Assembly: GCA_963708625.1 (NCBI GenBank)
Contig: CAVPSV010000004.1
Span: 1,426,001-1,490,000, forward strand
Source: DASXIF01 sp036498145
GTDB taxonomy: Bacteria > Actinomycetota > Actinomycetes > Mycobacteriales > Jatrophihabitantaceae
Reading direction: 5' to 3'
Length of the DNA stretch: 64,000 nucleotides
Shown here: piece after piece, positions 18,842 to 29,642 of the stretch
Layout: the number at the start of each line of letters is the position of its first letter
Position numbering within the stretch: position 1 is the first letter of the stretch
Notes under the pieces: generated by a model
Seen by the model: the letters and a program-made list of their open reading frames with translations, nothing else
Databases searched by the model: none
Told to the model about the DNA's origin: nothing
Program-made: the position numbers and the translations under genes

Positions 18842-20658
18842 TCAACTCCAGGCGAGCTTCAACGCGTCAAGTTCGTCGCGTAGCGAGGTGGGCAGCGTCG
18901 GCCCGATCTTGGTGAACCACTCTTCGATGCCGGCGATCTCGTTGCGCCAGTCGTCGACGTTCACCGTGAGCGCGGCCTGGAACTGCTCGGGCGGTAGCTC
19001 AGCCCGTCCACGTCGAGGGCGTCCGGCGCCGGGATACGGCCGATCGGGGTGTCCACCGCGGCGGCTTTGCCTTCGATGCGCTCCAGCGCCCACTTCAGCA
19101 CGCGGATGTTCTCGCCGAATCCGGGCCAGACGAACTCGCCGTCGGCGTCGCGGCGGAACCAGTTCACGTAGAAGATCTTGGGGAGCTTGACCGCGTCGGC
19201 GCCCTTGCCGACCTCGATCCAGTGCTGGAAGTAGTCGCCGGCGTTGTAGCCGATGAACGGCAACATCGCCATCGGGTCACGACGGACCACGCCGACCTTG
19301 CCGACGGCCGCGGCGGTGGTCTCCGACGACAGCGTCGCACCCAGGAAAACGCCGTGCTGCCAATCGCGGGCCTCGGTGACCAGCGGGACCGTGTCGCGCC
19401 GGCGGCCGCCGAAGAAGATCGCGTCCAGCGGCACGCCCTTCGGGTCGTCCCACTCCGGCGCCTTGGTCTCGCACTGCTCGATCGGCGTGCAGTACCGGGA
19501 GTTCGGGTGGCTGCTCAGCTCGCTCGAGCCGGGCGTCCAGTCCTGCTTCTTCCACGAGGTGAGGTGCGCGGGCGGCTCGCCCATGCCCTCCCACCAGATG
19601 TCGCCGTCGTCGGTGAGCGCGACGTTCGTGAAGATCGAGTTGCCCTTGCCGATCGTGCGCATCGCGTTCGGGTTGGTGTGGTAGTCGGTGCCCGGCGCGA
19701 CGCCGAAGAACCCCTTCTCCGGGTTGACCGCATAGAGGCGTCCGTCGTCACCGATGCGGATCCAGGCGATGTCGTCGCCGAGGGTCTCCAGCTTCCAGCC
19801 CGGCAGCGTCGGCTCGAGCATGGCCAGGTTGGTCTTGCCGCAGGCGGACGGGAACGCCGCCGCGAAGTAGTAGACCTTGTGCTCCGGCGAGGTGAGCTTC
19901 GCGATGAGCATGTGTTCGGCGAGCCAGCCCTCGTCGCGGGCCTTCACCGATGCGATGCGCAGCGAGTAACACTTCTTGCCGAGCAGCGCGTTGCCGCCGT
20001 AGCCCGAACCGTAGGACCAGATCAGCCGCTCCTCGGGGAAGTGCACGATGTACTTGGTGTCGTTGCACGGCCACGGCACGTCCTGCTCGTCGGCCTCGAG
20101 CGGCGCACCCACCGAGTGCAGGCCGGGGACGAAGTCGCGTTCGTCGGTGAACAGCGCGAGTGCCTTGTCGCCGAGGCGGGTCATGATGTGCATCGAGGCG
20201 ATCACGTACGGCGAATCGGTGATCTCCACGCCGAGCATCGGCTCGTCGGCGGTCAGCGGGCCCATGCAGTAAGGCAGCACGTACATGGTGCGACCGCGCA
20301 TCGAACCGCGGAACCGTTCGGTCAGGATGGCCTTCATGTCGTCCGGGTCCATCCAGTTATTGGTGGCCCCGGCGTCCTTCGGGTCGCGGCTGCAGATGAA
20401 GGTGCGGTCCTCGACCCGGGCCACATCGGTCGGGTCCGACGCGCACCAGAACGAGTTCGGCTTCTTCGACGGGTTGAGACGGGTGAAGGTTCCGTTCTCG
20501 ACGAGCAGATCGGTGATCCGGCGCCACTCCTCCGGGGAGCCGTCGACCCACTCGACCCGGTCGGGCTGGGTCAGCTCGGCGGTCTCCCGGACCCAGGCCA
20601 GCAGCTTGGGATGGGTGGTGGGCGCGGTATCGAGGCCGGGAACCGTACTTGCCGTCAT
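18842..20658 (-). CDS. pckG: Phosphoenolpyruvate carboxykinase (GTP), one frameshift
   Basis: This enzyme converts oxaloacetate plus GTP to phosphoenolpyruvate, the first step of gluconeogenesis. About 605 residues match the GTP-type family: the substrate loop around YVLPYCMGPL, the P-loop FPSACGKTNLAML, the metal-binding DDIAWIRIG, and the C-terminal guanine-binding NWFRRDADGEFVWPGFGEN. The last 51 residues (PPEQFQAALTVNVDDW onward) are in another frame. One missing C near 19000 on the plus strand (CTGGAG read as CTGAG on the coding strand) restores it, so this is almost certainly a sequence error. ATG 20658 is the start. About 160 bases upstream are free for its promoter. Confidence 0.95.
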
Positions 20659-20817
20659 CGGGCGAAACTCCTCGCGGGTCAAATGTCGACTAACGCGTCG
20701 GCCGACGCCGACACGTACCACGGTGGGATTTGTTCAAGTTTAACGTCCGGTAACGCTTACGGGCCCGGCCGCACGCTGCCAGACTGGTCACAAGGGAGCG
20801 ATCCTCGCATACGCCGG

Positions 20818-22202
20818 CTACTGCGCCTGGCTGACCGTCGACATGTTGAAGTCGGGGATGCGCAGCGCGGGCATCGCGGTGCGCAGGAAGTAGTCGCTCC
20901 ACTCCCGGGAGATGGTCGTGCTCGGTGCGGCCCGCCTGCGTGACGCGGCCGAGCAGATCGATCGGCGACTCGTTGAACCGGAAGTTGTTCACCGCGCCAC
21001 GAACCTGACCGTTCTCGACGAGGTAGACGCCGTCGCGGGTCAGCCCGGTGAGCAGCAGCGTCTGCGGGTCGACCTCACGGATGTACCACAGGCAGGTGAG
21101 CAGCAGGCCGCGTTCGGTGTTCCGCGATCATCTGCTCGAGTGATGCGCCCGAGCCGCCGTCCAGGATCAGGTTGTCGATCGCGGGCCGGGCCTCGGCCTG
21201 CGAACGCGCCGCCCACGAGCGGGTCCGGACCAGATCGGCCAGCGTCCCGTCGCGCACCCATTGCGTCGCGCTCAGCGGCGCGCCGTTGTCGAACACCGAC
21301 TGCAACCCGCCCTCGGACTGGGTGACGAGGTCGAACGGGGGGCACTGCAGCCCGGGCTCGACCGGGTCCGACCGCAGCGTCAACGGCAGCGCGGCGATGT
21401 GCTCGCCGATGCGGGTGCCGCCGTTGCTCGCGGCGAAGACATTGCGGCCCTCCTCCGCGTCGCGGGCCGAGGCCGTCCAATAGGCGTAGATCATCAAGTC
21501 GGCGACGGCGGTCGGCGGCAGGATCGTTTCGTAGCGCCCGGCCGGCAGGTCGAGGCGGGTGCTCGCCCAGCCGAGCCGTGTCTCGAGATCATCGGCGGCG
21601 GCCTCGACGTCGACGTCCGCGTACGTGCGGCTGTGCATTCCGGACCAGGCCGAGCGCGTCAGGTCCGCCGACTTGCCATTGAGCTCGAGACGTCCCGTCG
21701 GCTGGTCGAACCGGCGGCGCAAGCCGGTCGACGTGCCCAGGAAGTAGGACGTCATCCGGTGCTCGGCGAAGCCGAAGAGCAGCTGGTCGGCCTTGCGCCA
21801 GCGCTCGAAAGTGGCACCGAGATCGGCCGCGAATCGCTCGAACACCGACACCGAGGTCTGTGCGGGTTCAGCGGACCAGTCGTCGGTGTGCGGGTAGTTC
21901 GCGACCAGCGGGACGGCGTCATCGGCGGCCCCCGCGGACCGGCCGGCCTCGTCCGCGGCCTGCACCAGCGCGGTCAGCTCCGATGGCGTCGTCACCGGCC
22001 GGGTGACGACTCCCGCGCTGGTGCCGTCGGCCCGGTCGAAGGTGGCCACCACCGTCACCGAGCGCGATCGCATCTGCCCGTTGGTGGTCAGGCTGTTCGC
22101 GGCGAAGCGCAGGTTCGTCTCCGATCCCTCGGCGACGATGACGATGCAACCGTCCGCACCGGAAGCGGCCAGCGCGTCCTCCACGATCTGTTGCGGCTGC
22201 AT
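20818..22202 (-). CDS. tldE: TldE/PmbA-like metalloprotease subunit, frameshifted
   Basis: This is the non-catalytic partner of the TldD/TldE peptidase that trims modified peptides and helps degrade small proteins. It begins MQPQQIVEDALAASGADGC and contains the family's SRSVTVVATFDRADGTSAG region, GGTRIGEH, and LILDGGSGASLEQMI before a C-terminal beta region (LLLTCLWYIREVDPQTLLLTG) in another frame. The true C-terminus (DFNMSTVSQAQ) lies in a third frame; shifts are near 21120 and 20915. The start ATG 22202 overlaps the TldD stop by one base, so the two subunits are coupled. No HExxxH motif occurs in this subunit, as expected. Confidence 0.85.
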
Positions 22203-23718
22203 CAGCGTCCTCCCTCGGCCACGGTGTTGAGCACATTGACGCCGCGGAACAGTGCGGCCGGGCAACCGTGCGACACCGCGGCGACCTGCCCGGGCTGGCC
22301 CTTGCCGCAGTTGAAGGCACCGCCCAGCACGTAGGTCTGCGGCCCACCGACCGCTTCCATCGACCCCCAGAACTCGGTGGTGGTGGCCTGATAGGCGACG
22401 TCGCGGAGTTGTCCGGCCAGCTTCCCGTTCTCGATGCGGTGGAACTGCTGACCGGTGAACTGGAAGTTGAACCGCTGCATGTCGATGGACCAGGACCGGT
22501 CGCCGAGGATGAAGATGCCGCGGTCCACGCTGCTGATCAGTTCCTCGGTCGACGGACCGTCCGCGGCCGGTTGCAGCGACACGTTCGCCATCCGCTGCAA
22601 CGGGATGTGACCGGACGAGTCGGCGAACGCGCAGCCGTTGGACCGCCCGCCGTTGAGCTGGTGCGCGCGAGCCATCTGCCTGTTCAGCTGATAGCCGACG
22701 AGCGTTCCGTCGCGCACGATGTCGAAGCTCTGCGTCTGCACGCCTTCGTCGTCGTAGCCGATGGTGGCCAGGCCGTGCTCCACCGTGCGATCACCGGTGA
22801 TGTTCATGACGGGGCTGCCGTATGCCAGCGAGCCCAGCTTGTCCAGGGTCGCGAACGACGTGCCGGCGTACGCGGCCTCATAGCCGAGCGCGCGGTCGAG
22901 TTCGGTGGCATGGCCGATGGACTCGTGGATGGTCAGCCACAGGTTGGACGGATCGATCACCAGGTCGTACTCAGCCGGCCTCGACGGTGGGCGCCTTGAC
23001 GTGCTCGGCGAGCAGGCCGGGCAGCTCGGCGATCTCGGCGTCGAAATCCCAGCCGGTGCCGGTCAGGTACTCCCAGCCGCGTCCGACCGGCGGGGCCAGG
23101 GTGCGCATGGAGGAGAACGACCCGGCGCCGCGATCCACGTTGACCGCGGTGAATACCGGGTGCAGGCGAACCCGCTGTTGCGTGGTCATCGTGCCGGCGG
23201 TGTCGGCGTAGAACTTGTTTTCCAGCACCTGCATCAGCGTGCGCGTCGACGTGGTCCACCCCGTCGGCGGCCATCAGCCGTTCGGACAGCTCGCCGAGGC
23301 GGCCCACCCGGTCGGCTTCGGCGATCGGTGAACGGGTCGACCTCATAGCTGGACACCCAGGTGAGATCCGGATAGACCGGCTCGTCGGCGAGCAGCACCG
23401 GGTCGGAGCTGAGCAGCGCGGCTGATCTGCGCGGTCGCGACCGCGCGTTCGGCCAGGGCGGCTGCGGCGTCGACGGTGCGCACCACGTCGCTGGCGAAAC
23501 CCCACGCACCCTGGTGCACGACCCGTACGGCCAGACCGACGTCCTCGGTGTCCGAGGTGGAGTCGAGCTGCCCGTCGCGCAGGCTCAGCGTCGCCACCCG
23601 GAAGCGTTCGAGCCGGAAGTCGGCGTGTTCGGCGCCGAGCTGCTGGGCGCGGTCGAGCGCGACGGCGGCGAGTTCCCGCGCCGGCAGCGCGAGAAAGGCG
23701 GGGTCGAGTGTCCGGCAT
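22202..23718 (-). CDS. tldD: TldD metalloprotease catalytic subunit, frameshifted
   Basis: This is the zinc subunit of the TldD/TldE complex. The metal motif HESIGH (HExxxH) lies near 22915, followed by the conserved ATELDRALGYEAAYAGTSFA. The N-terminal half contains LGAEHADFRLERFRV and VGLAVRVVHQGAWGFASD; the C-terminal region has GGPQTYVLGGAFNCGKGQPG with the metal-ligand Cys of the family. Frames change near 22965, 23245, 23325, 23420 and just after the start. The frame just downstream reads CRTLDPAF, so the ATG at 23718 probably begins M-R-T-L-D-P-A-F-L with one inserted C. tldE follows with one-base overlap. Confidence 0.85.
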
Positions 23719-23807
23719 AGATCGAACTTAACGCGAACCGCGCCCGGCGGCACGGGTTAACATCCGGCCCCCCGGCCTGCGGACGGCGCAGCTGGCGCGC
23801 CGCCGGT

Positions 23808-25290
23808 TCAGCAGGCGGCCAGGCCCTGGTTGTAGCCCTTGACGAAGGACTGGATGCGCTGGAAGCCCGTGGTGCCGCGCGCTACCGAACGCCTGGTCCG
23901 AATCCGACCAGCGTGATCATCGCCGAGGTCGCCTCGTCCAGGTCGGGCGGGGAGAGCACGAACTGCGGCGAGGACGAACGAGGGTTCGACGTTGATGTTC
24001 TTCGCGTACGCGCCTACATAACAGGCGGCGACTGAGCAGCGCACCGGCACCGTCGATGGTCTTCGCGAACAGCTGGTGCAGCACCGCCATGCCCCAGCCC
24101 ACCGCGAACAGCGTGCCGAGCGCGAAGTCGGCCGGCTGGTTGTCCTGCAGCGTCACGTTGCCGTTGTTCTGGTCGATGGTCTTGTCGGTAAGGCTGTAGT
24201 ACGCCTTCCGCGCGAACGCGGAGCTGTAGTAGACGGTGTTGTCGTCCGGGCAGTAGCCGAACTGGCTGGTCGAACTCGCTCCGCACTTCGGGTGATCGGC
24301 CTGGGCGATCGTGACCGGGGTGAACGTGCGGTTCACCAGCTTCGCGGCGGCGGTCCAGAACCGGTTCAGGATCTGGCTGCAGGCCGCCGGCGTTCGGGTC
24401 CTTGGACGTGTCGTTCGGGTCGAGCACCTGCGAGAGCGGCTCGTTGCCGCCGGAGAGGTAGTCCGAGTCGGTCACGAACGGCCGCTCGGTGAATTTGCGA
24501 TCGAAGTAGGTGCGGGCTGTAGCAGAACGTCGCGCCTTTGGTCAGGCCGTCGTCGATCGCACTGAGCCGATCGAAGCCGTCACCGTGCGAGATGTCGCCG
24601 TTGCTCGGCCGGCGTGCTGTCGCGCACCTGCAGGTAGCCGAGCAGCGCCTGGTCCAGCTCGGCCGGCGTGGACCGGAAATGCGGCGCCCGGCCGGCGACG
24701 ATCTGGGCGAGGAATGCGCCGGCGGCGCAGTCGGCCTGCGACTCGGTGTCGATGACGAGGGGATCCTGGTCGAAGATCCCGAGCCGGTACTGCAGTGCGT
24801 GCCCGAACTCGTGCGCGAACGCGAGCGCGATCAGCAGCGGCCCGTACCGGTTGGTGAGCACACCGACCAGGTGGTTCGGGTCGCGGTCCCAGACGATCGA
24901 GTCGTCGACGGTGCAGAACGCGGCGTTGTCGATGATGAAGTCGGGCTTCTTGGCCACGCAGCCCTCGCGTCCGGCCGGACCGGGGATCTTGCCGGTGGCG
25001 ACCACCGTCGCGCCGTCGATGGAGTAGAGCCCACCCTTGAGTGGCGGCAGCGCGCGTCCGCCGGAGATCTTCGGGTATTCGGTCTGCCAGAACGCCATCA
25101 CGTCGCTCAACGCGTTCTTGGCCAGCGTGTCGAACGGGCTGTGCGAATCACCCACCACGTTGAGGTTGGCGTTCGGCGCGAGCACCACGGTCGGCGTGCC
25201 GTCGATGACTGTCGCGCACCCAGCGAGCAGAGCCACCGTGGCGGTGACGGCGGCGAGCAGCACCAGCGGGCGGCGTCTGGAGATCGGCAT
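23808..25290 (-). CDS. Putative zinc metallopeptidase lipoprotein, frameshifted
   Basis: This is an exported zinc-peptidase-like protein of about 490 residues. It begins MPISRRRPLVLLAAVTATVA with a lipobox LLAGC. The HExxH motif occurs in FAHEFGHALQ, with the downstream acid in IDTESQADCAAGAF, resembling the neutral zinc metallopeptidase family (YpfJ-like). The later part (GYCPDDNTVYYSS, DFALGTLFAVGWGMAVLHQL) and the terminal QRIQSFVKGYNQGLAAC are spread over three frames, with shifts near 24590, 24520, 24390, 24025, 23945 and 23880. It sits 89 bases upstream of tldD on the same strand. The substrate is unknown. Confidence 0.75.
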
Positions 25291-25382
25291 GGTGGCGGGC
25301 CGGCCTTTCCACGTCGGACGACGCGAAGTCTAGTTCGCGTCGCGGCTGGTTCGTTGTGAGGTGCATTTGGAAGACTCAGCAC

Positions 25383-25790
25383 ATGGGACGGCACTCGGCA
25401 CCCGGCGACGACGATGACGACGTCGACGTCCCGCTCGCCGAACTCGGCACCCGTGGCGATCTGCAGCTGCTGCGCGACAACCCGGGCGTCCGGGCCCGGT
25501 GCATTGCGGGTGCGTGCGTGCCGTTCGCCCTGTACACCATCGCGATGATCGCCATCGGGCGCGCCGGCGACTTCGGCGTGTGGGTGTGGATCCCGATCGT
25601 GGTGGCCGGCGTTTTCGTCGGGCTGTTCCTGGACCTCGGTTACCGCTCGGTGCGCCGGCCGGACGACGGCGGCGACGACGGCCCGCATGGGCGCCATGCC
25701 GGCCACGATGCCGCGTCCGGCCAGCCGGCCGGACCGTCGCAGCCCGGGCAGCCTGGGCTGTCCGGTAAGTCTGGCGCCGCGGGGGTCTGA
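25383..25790 (+). CDS. Small two-helix membrane protein of unknown function
   Basis: This 135-residue protein has an acidic N-terminus with an Asp run (DDDDDDVDV), two predicted membrane helices (CVPFALYTIAMIAIG and VWIPIVVAGVFVGLFLDLGY), and a disordered Gly/Pro/Ser/His-rich cytoplasmic tail. ATG 25383 is chosen over the upstream in-frame start at 25356 because MGRHSAP begins many actinobacterial proteins of this type. It lies divergent from the metallopeptidase, 92 bases away, and converges on the amidase. I cannot assign a family. Confidence 0.6.
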   Translation: MGRHSAPGDDDDDVDVPLAELGTRGDLQLLRDNPGVRARCIAGACVPFALYTIAMIAIGRAGDFGVWVWIPIVVAGVFVGLFLDLGYRSVRRPDDGGDDGPHGRHAGHDAASGQPAGPSQPGQPGLSGKSGAAGV

Positions 25791-25806
25791 CCAGACAGCG
25801 CCGGGG

Positions 25807-27234
25807 TCACGGAGCCGTGGTCACGGCGACGTGCGGCGGCACCTGCTCGTACCACCGCTGCACCGACTCCAATTGCGCCGCGAGCGAGATCAGTCGCTCC
25901 TCACTCGCGGCGGGTCCGAGCAGCTGCACACCGATCGGCAGCCCCTCGGCGGTGAAACCGGCGGGGACGTTGATGCCGGGCCAGCCGAGGACGTTCCATG
26001 GCCAGGCGTACGGACAGGCCCGCACGATCGCCCGGTCCGTCTGCCAGCCGGACATCCCGTCCGTCGCGCCGATGCGCAGCGGGGGCTGTGCGGTGGTCGG
26101 CGCGAGCACCACGTCGGCGCCGGTGAAGATGGCGCCGACCTGGCGGTGCAGCAACCGCTCGTGTGCACGCGCCACGCGCAGCAGCGGACCGCCGAGGAAG
26201 CGCCCGTTGCGGCAGTTGGCCGCGGTCCGGCGATCGAGCAGGGCCGGGTCGGGCACCCGGCCCCGCCACAACACCAAGCCGGCGTGCGAGCGGGGCATGA
26301 AGCTCAGCCCGATCAGCCCGTACTTCGGCTCGGCATGGATCACCTCGTGGCCGAGATCGGTGAGGACGTCGGCGGTGTGCGCGAGGGCGGCGCGCAGCTG
26401 CGGGTCGAGGCTGGTGCGAAACGCCGAGTACGGCGGCCGGGTGGACAGCGCGATCCGTAGTCGTCCAGGTTCGCGGTCCGCGGCGCAGCGGAATGGTTCG
26501 CTCGGCGCGGGCGGACGGTGCAGGTCGCCGGGGTGCGCACCGGCGGTGGCGTCGAGCAGGTAGGCGGCGTCGGCGACCGTGCGTGCGATCGGGCCGTGCA
26601 CGGTGAGCCCCTGAAACGCCTCCGGATCCGGCCAGGTGGAGATGCGGCCGCGTTGTGGCTTGATGCCGACCAGGTGAGTCCACGCGGCCGGGATGCGGAT
26701 CGAGCCGGCGCCGTCGGAGCCGATGCCCGCGGCGACCACCCCGGCGGCCACGGCTGCCGCGGTACCGCCCGAGGAGCCGCCGGGGCTGTAGTCGGTGTCC
26801 CATGGGTTTCGGGTGGCGCCGAACCACGGTGCCTCGGTGAACGGCCACTGTCCGAACTCCGGTGTGTTCGTCTTGCCGACGATCACTGCACCGGCGACGC
26901 GCAGCCGACGGACCACTTCGGCATCGGTGGTCTTGACCGGGAAGTCGCCCTCGCAGCCGAACGCGGTCGGCGAACCTGCGATGTCGGTGTCGTCCTTGAT
27001 GACGGTCGGCACACCGAGCAGCGGGGCTCGTTCACCGCGGGCCAGGCGAACGTCGGCTGCGGTCGCCTCGGCGAGAGCGGCCTCGCGGCGCACCAATCGG
27101 AACGCGTTGAGCGCCGGCTGGGTGGCATCGATGCGCGCCAGTGCCGCTTCGGTCAGCGCGACGGATGTGGTCTCGCCGGCCGCCAGGGCACGGGCCTGCT
27201 CTTCCAGGCCGGGCAGCGGATTGCTCCCGCTCAT
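25807..27234 (-). CDS. Amidase (amidase-signature family)
   Basis: This 475-residue enzyme has the Ser-cisSer-Lys triad of the amidase signature family: Lys80 (PTVIKDDTD), cis-Ser154 in the SPGGSSGGTAAAVAAG glycine/serine stretch, and nucleophile Ser178 in GIGSDGAGSIR. Also typical are GKTNTPEFG and NPWDTDYSPGG before the cis-Ser. It hydrolyses small amides or ester-like compounds; the substrate is not predictable, and it is not GatA because gatB and gatC are absent. Start is ATG 27234. The upstream Ddn-like gene on the same strand is 73 bases away. The frame is intact. Confidence 0.9.
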   Translation of the reverse strand: MSGSNPLPGLEEQARALAAGETTSVALTEAALARIDATQPALNAFRLVRREAALAEATAADVRLARGERAPLLGVPTVIKDDTDIAGSPTAFGCEGDFPVKTTDAEVVRRLRVAGAVIVGKTNTPEFGQWPFTEAPWFGATRNPWDTDYSPGGSSGGTAAAVAAGVVAAGIGSDGAGSIRIPAAWTHLVGIKPQRGRISTWPDPEAFQGLTVHGPIARTVADAAYLLDATAGAHPGDLHRPPAPSEPFRCAADREPGRLRIALSTRPPYSAFRTSLDPQLRAALAHTADVLTDLGHEVIHAEPKYGLIGLSFMPRSHAGLVLWRGRVPDPALLDRRTAANCRNGRFLGGPLLRVARAHERLLHRQVGAIFTGADVVLAPTTAQPPLRIGATDGMSGWQTDRAIVRACPYAWPWNVLGWPGINVPAGFTAEGLPIGVQLLGPAASEERLISLAAQLESVQRWYEQVPPHVAVTTAP

Positions 27235-27307
27235 CAGTCTCCAGTCGTCGTGTTGCCGTGCTCAACAGACCATTTCGGCCGCCATGACGGCAATTCCGGT
27301 CTGTCGA

Positions 27308-27832
27308 TCACGGGATATTGCTGCGCGCGGTGAGCGCGAAGACGCGCAGGTCTCGATCGGTGCGGCGCTGGTATGCGGCGTACACCGGAGTGAGTTCGAT
27401 GAATCGCGCGATCGCCGTGGTGCGCTCGTCGCCGGTCAGCTCCCGGGCGAGTACCGGGATCTCGCGTCCGCCGATCGTGACGACGGCCGCCGGATTCGAG
27501 CGCAGATTCGCGGTCCACGCCGGATGGTGCGCCTGTCCGAAGTTGGAACCGATCACCAGCAGCTGTGCACCGTCGCGGGTGTACAGCAACGGGCTCACCC
27601 TGCTCAGCCCGGACTTGGCGCCGACGGTGCTCAGCAGCAGCGTCGGCGCGCCGATCGGGCCGAGCAACGTGTAGCGGCCGCGACTGCGGGTGAGCACCCG
27701 CCGGTCCAGCGGCGTGAGCGTGCGGACCAGCCACGACCCGGCGCGGGTCGCGCCCACCGTGTTCACCACGTCGCGCAGCCGGCCGTCCTGTTTGCCCCAG
27801 CGCACGTCCGGGAACGGAGCGGGATCAGTCAT
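27308..27832 (-). CDS. Deazaflavin-dependent (F420) nitroreductase/quinone reductase, Ddn family
   Basis: This 174-residue protein is a split-beta-barrel F420H2-dependent reductase like mycobacterial Ddn. Features are GPIGAPTLLLSTVGAKSG (cofactor-binding strand-turn), SPLLYTRDGAQLLVIGSNFG, HHPAWTANLRSNPAAVV, and IPVLARELTGDERTTA. These proteins reduce quinones or nitro compounds with F420H2. The start at 27832 overlaps the preceding DJ-1-like gene's stop by four bases (ATGA), so both are made from one message. Confidence 0.87.
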   Translation of the reverse strand: MTDPAPFPDVRWGKQDGRLRDVVNTVGATRAGSWLVRTLTPLDRRVLTRSRGRYTLLGPIGAPTLLLSTVGAKSGLSRVSPLLYTRDGAQLLVIGSNFGQAHHPAWTANLRSNPAAVVTIGGREIPVLARELTGDERTTAIARFIELTPVYAAYQRRTDRDLRVFALTARSNIP

Positions 27833-28581
27833 CTGCGTACCTTTGCCAGCAAGTCGGCGAAGCGCCGAGCGAATAGATAGGCATCACCGGGCCAGCGAGC
27901 GGACACATAGCGCCCGTCCTGCACCACGAACGCGGCCGAGTCGTCACTCGCCGTCCCACGAGCCGACAGCACGCGCGGCCCACGCTCGAACTGCGCCGGG
28001 TCGCGCAATGCCCCGACCACCTCGTCCTGCACGTAGGCGGGATAGGTGCGGTAGTACCTGCCCAGCCGCCACGCCGTGGCCATGAACGCGCTGCGCTCCA
28101 TGTACTTGGGCAGGCAGGTGGTGCGCCGGTCGTACAGCACGCTCCGACCGGTATCCGGATCGAGCGAGCGGGCGAGCACAAGTACTCCGTGGCAGATGGC
28201 CGCCACCGGGCGCTCGGTGCGCCAGAACCGGACGACCTGATCCTGCAGCGATGTGTCGCCGAGGTACTGGCGCATCCCCGGCGCGTGCCCGCCAGGCAAC
28301 AACAACCCGTCGAAATCAGCGACATCGAGGTCGTGCCAGGACAGCGGCGAGGCGAACTCCGCGCAGCCGGTCAGCTGCCGGTATGCGTCAATGGCGTCCG
28401 CGTCCGCACCGAGGCGGCCGAAAAGCACACCGTTGAGCAGGCGTGGATCGCATGCCGGCGCGGTGCCGCCCTGCTCGGTGGCGAACACGATGTCGTGGCC
28501 GGCGGCTCGCAGTGCCTGCCACGGCACCGCGACTTCGGTGGTGTCGAAGTCGCGATCGGGCAATGGCACCAGGACCCGCAC
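27829..28581 (-). CDS. DJ-1/PfpI-like family protein
   Basis: This 250-residue protein has the flavodoxin-like fold of the DJ-1/PfpI group: the N-terminal strand VRVLVPLPDRDF, acidic residues before the elbow, LLLPGGHAPGMRQYL, and the nucleophile-elbow Cys in AAICHGVLVLA. It is longer than DJ-1 because of an Arg/Tyr-rich C-terminal region. I choose GTG 28581, since the open frame continues far upstream without homology. Roles may be glyoxalase-like, chaperone or redox; it is coupled to the F420 reductase, which suggests handling of reactive small molecules. It lies divergent from the HSL hydrolase. Confidence 0.75.
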   Translation of the reverse strand: MRVLVPLPDRDFDTTEVAVPWQALRAAGHDIVFATEQGGTAPACDPRLLNGVLFGRLGADADAIDAYRQLTGCAEFASPLSWHDLDVADFDGLLLPGGHAPGMRQYLGDTSLQDQVVRFWRTERPVAAICHGVLVLARSLDPDTGRSVLYDRRTTCLPKYMERSAFMATAWRLGRYYRTYPAYVQDEVVGALRDPAQFERGPRVLSARGTASDDSAAFVVQDGRYVSARWPGDAYLFARRFADLLAKVRR

Positions 28582-28694
28582 GCCAGCGACCCTAGCCCGC
28601 AGCCCGGGCCCCCGCTGGGCGAGATAGGGGGCATTGGTCCGGTTCGAGGGGCATTCGGGCCGCGCCGCCGGTACGGTACGGGCCGAGCGGGGGG

Positions 28695-29642
28695 GTGACG
28701 ATGGGACTGCGTCCGTATGTGTGGCTGGTGTGCACCGCTGCGCGCCGGCATCCCACGCCGTTGGACACGCGCCCGCCGGCCGAGCGACGCGCGGAGCAAG
28801 GTCGACGCCTGAAGGTCCCGCCCGCCGAGGCCGACCTGGAGATCGAGGACATCGAGGTGTCGGTGCCGCACGGCACCGTCCGGGTTCGGTCGTACCGGCC
28901 CGCGTCGTCGCGGCACAGTGTTGCCGCGCGCACCGGTGCGCATCTGTTCGCGCACGGTGGCTCGTTCTGGGGCGGCAACCTTGACCAGGTCGACGCGATG
29001 GCCCGGCGCTACGCGCGCACCGCGCGGTGCCGGGTGGTGTCCATCGACTACCGCCTGGCACCGGAGAATCCGTGGCCCGCGGCCGTCGAGGACTACTACG
29101 CGGTGCTCTGCTGGGTCGCCGAGAACGCGGCTGAGTTGGGCGTGAACCCGGGTCGGATCTCGGTCGGGGGCGTGTCCTGCGGGGCCAATCTCGCCGCGGT
29201 CACCACCCTGCTGGCCCGCGACCGCCGCGGGCCTGCGATCTGCCATCAGGTGCTGGAGATGGGCTGCTTCGACGCGACGCAGAGCTACCCGTCCATGACC
29301 GAGTTCGCGACCGGCTACCTGGTGACCACGGCCGAACTCGACCAGGGTTGGGAGTACTACCTACCCGTGGGCACGGACTTCAAGGATCCGCTCGTCTCGC
29401 CGCTGTTCGCCGAGGACCACTCGCGGCTGCCACCGGCGACCGTCCTCACCTGCGAGTTCGACCCGCTGCGCGACGAGGGGGAGGCCTACGTCGAGCGGCT
29501 GCGCGAGGCCGGCGTGCCGGTCGAGTTGATCCGAGCCCGCGGGCACATCCATTCCTCGACGTACTCTCGCTCGATCTGGCTGCCGTCTGCGCGCTGGTAC
29601 CAGCGCCGGGTCGCGTCCGCGTTGCGCCGTGCACATCGCTGA
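28695..29642 (+). CDS. Alpha/beta hydrolase (HSL/family IV esterase-like)
   Basis: This hydrolase of about 313 residues has the oxyanion motif HGGSFWGG (in place of HGGG), DYRLAPENPWPAAVEDYY typical of family IV, the nucleophile elbow GGVSCGAN (Gly-Val-Ser-Cys-Gly rather than GDSAG), an acid in CEFDPLRDEGEAY and the catalytic His in RGHIHSS. It probably cleaves short esters or lactones. The start may be GTG 28695 or ATG 28701. It is divergent from the DJ-1/Ddn pair. Four imperfect repeats follow its stop codon. Confidence 0.82.
   Translation: MTMGLRPYVWLVCTAARRHPTPLDTRPPAERRAEQGRRLKVPPAEADLEIEDIEVSVPHGTVRVRSYRPASSRHSVAARTGAHLFAHGGSFWGGNLDQVDAMARRYARTARCRVVSIDYRLAPENPWPAAVEDYYAVLCWVAENAAELGVNPGRISVGGVSCGANLAAVTTLLARDRRGPAICHQVLEMGCFDATQSYPSMTEFATGYLVTTAELDQGWEYYLPVGTDFKDPLVSPLFAEDHSRLPPATVLTCEFDPLRDEGEAYVERLREAGVPVELIRARGHIHSSTYSRSIWLPSARWYQRRVASALRRAHR

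Noticed and set aside
19222..20943. 573-codon plus-strand frame over pckG
   Set aside because: It is antisense to PEP carboxykinase and low-complexity.
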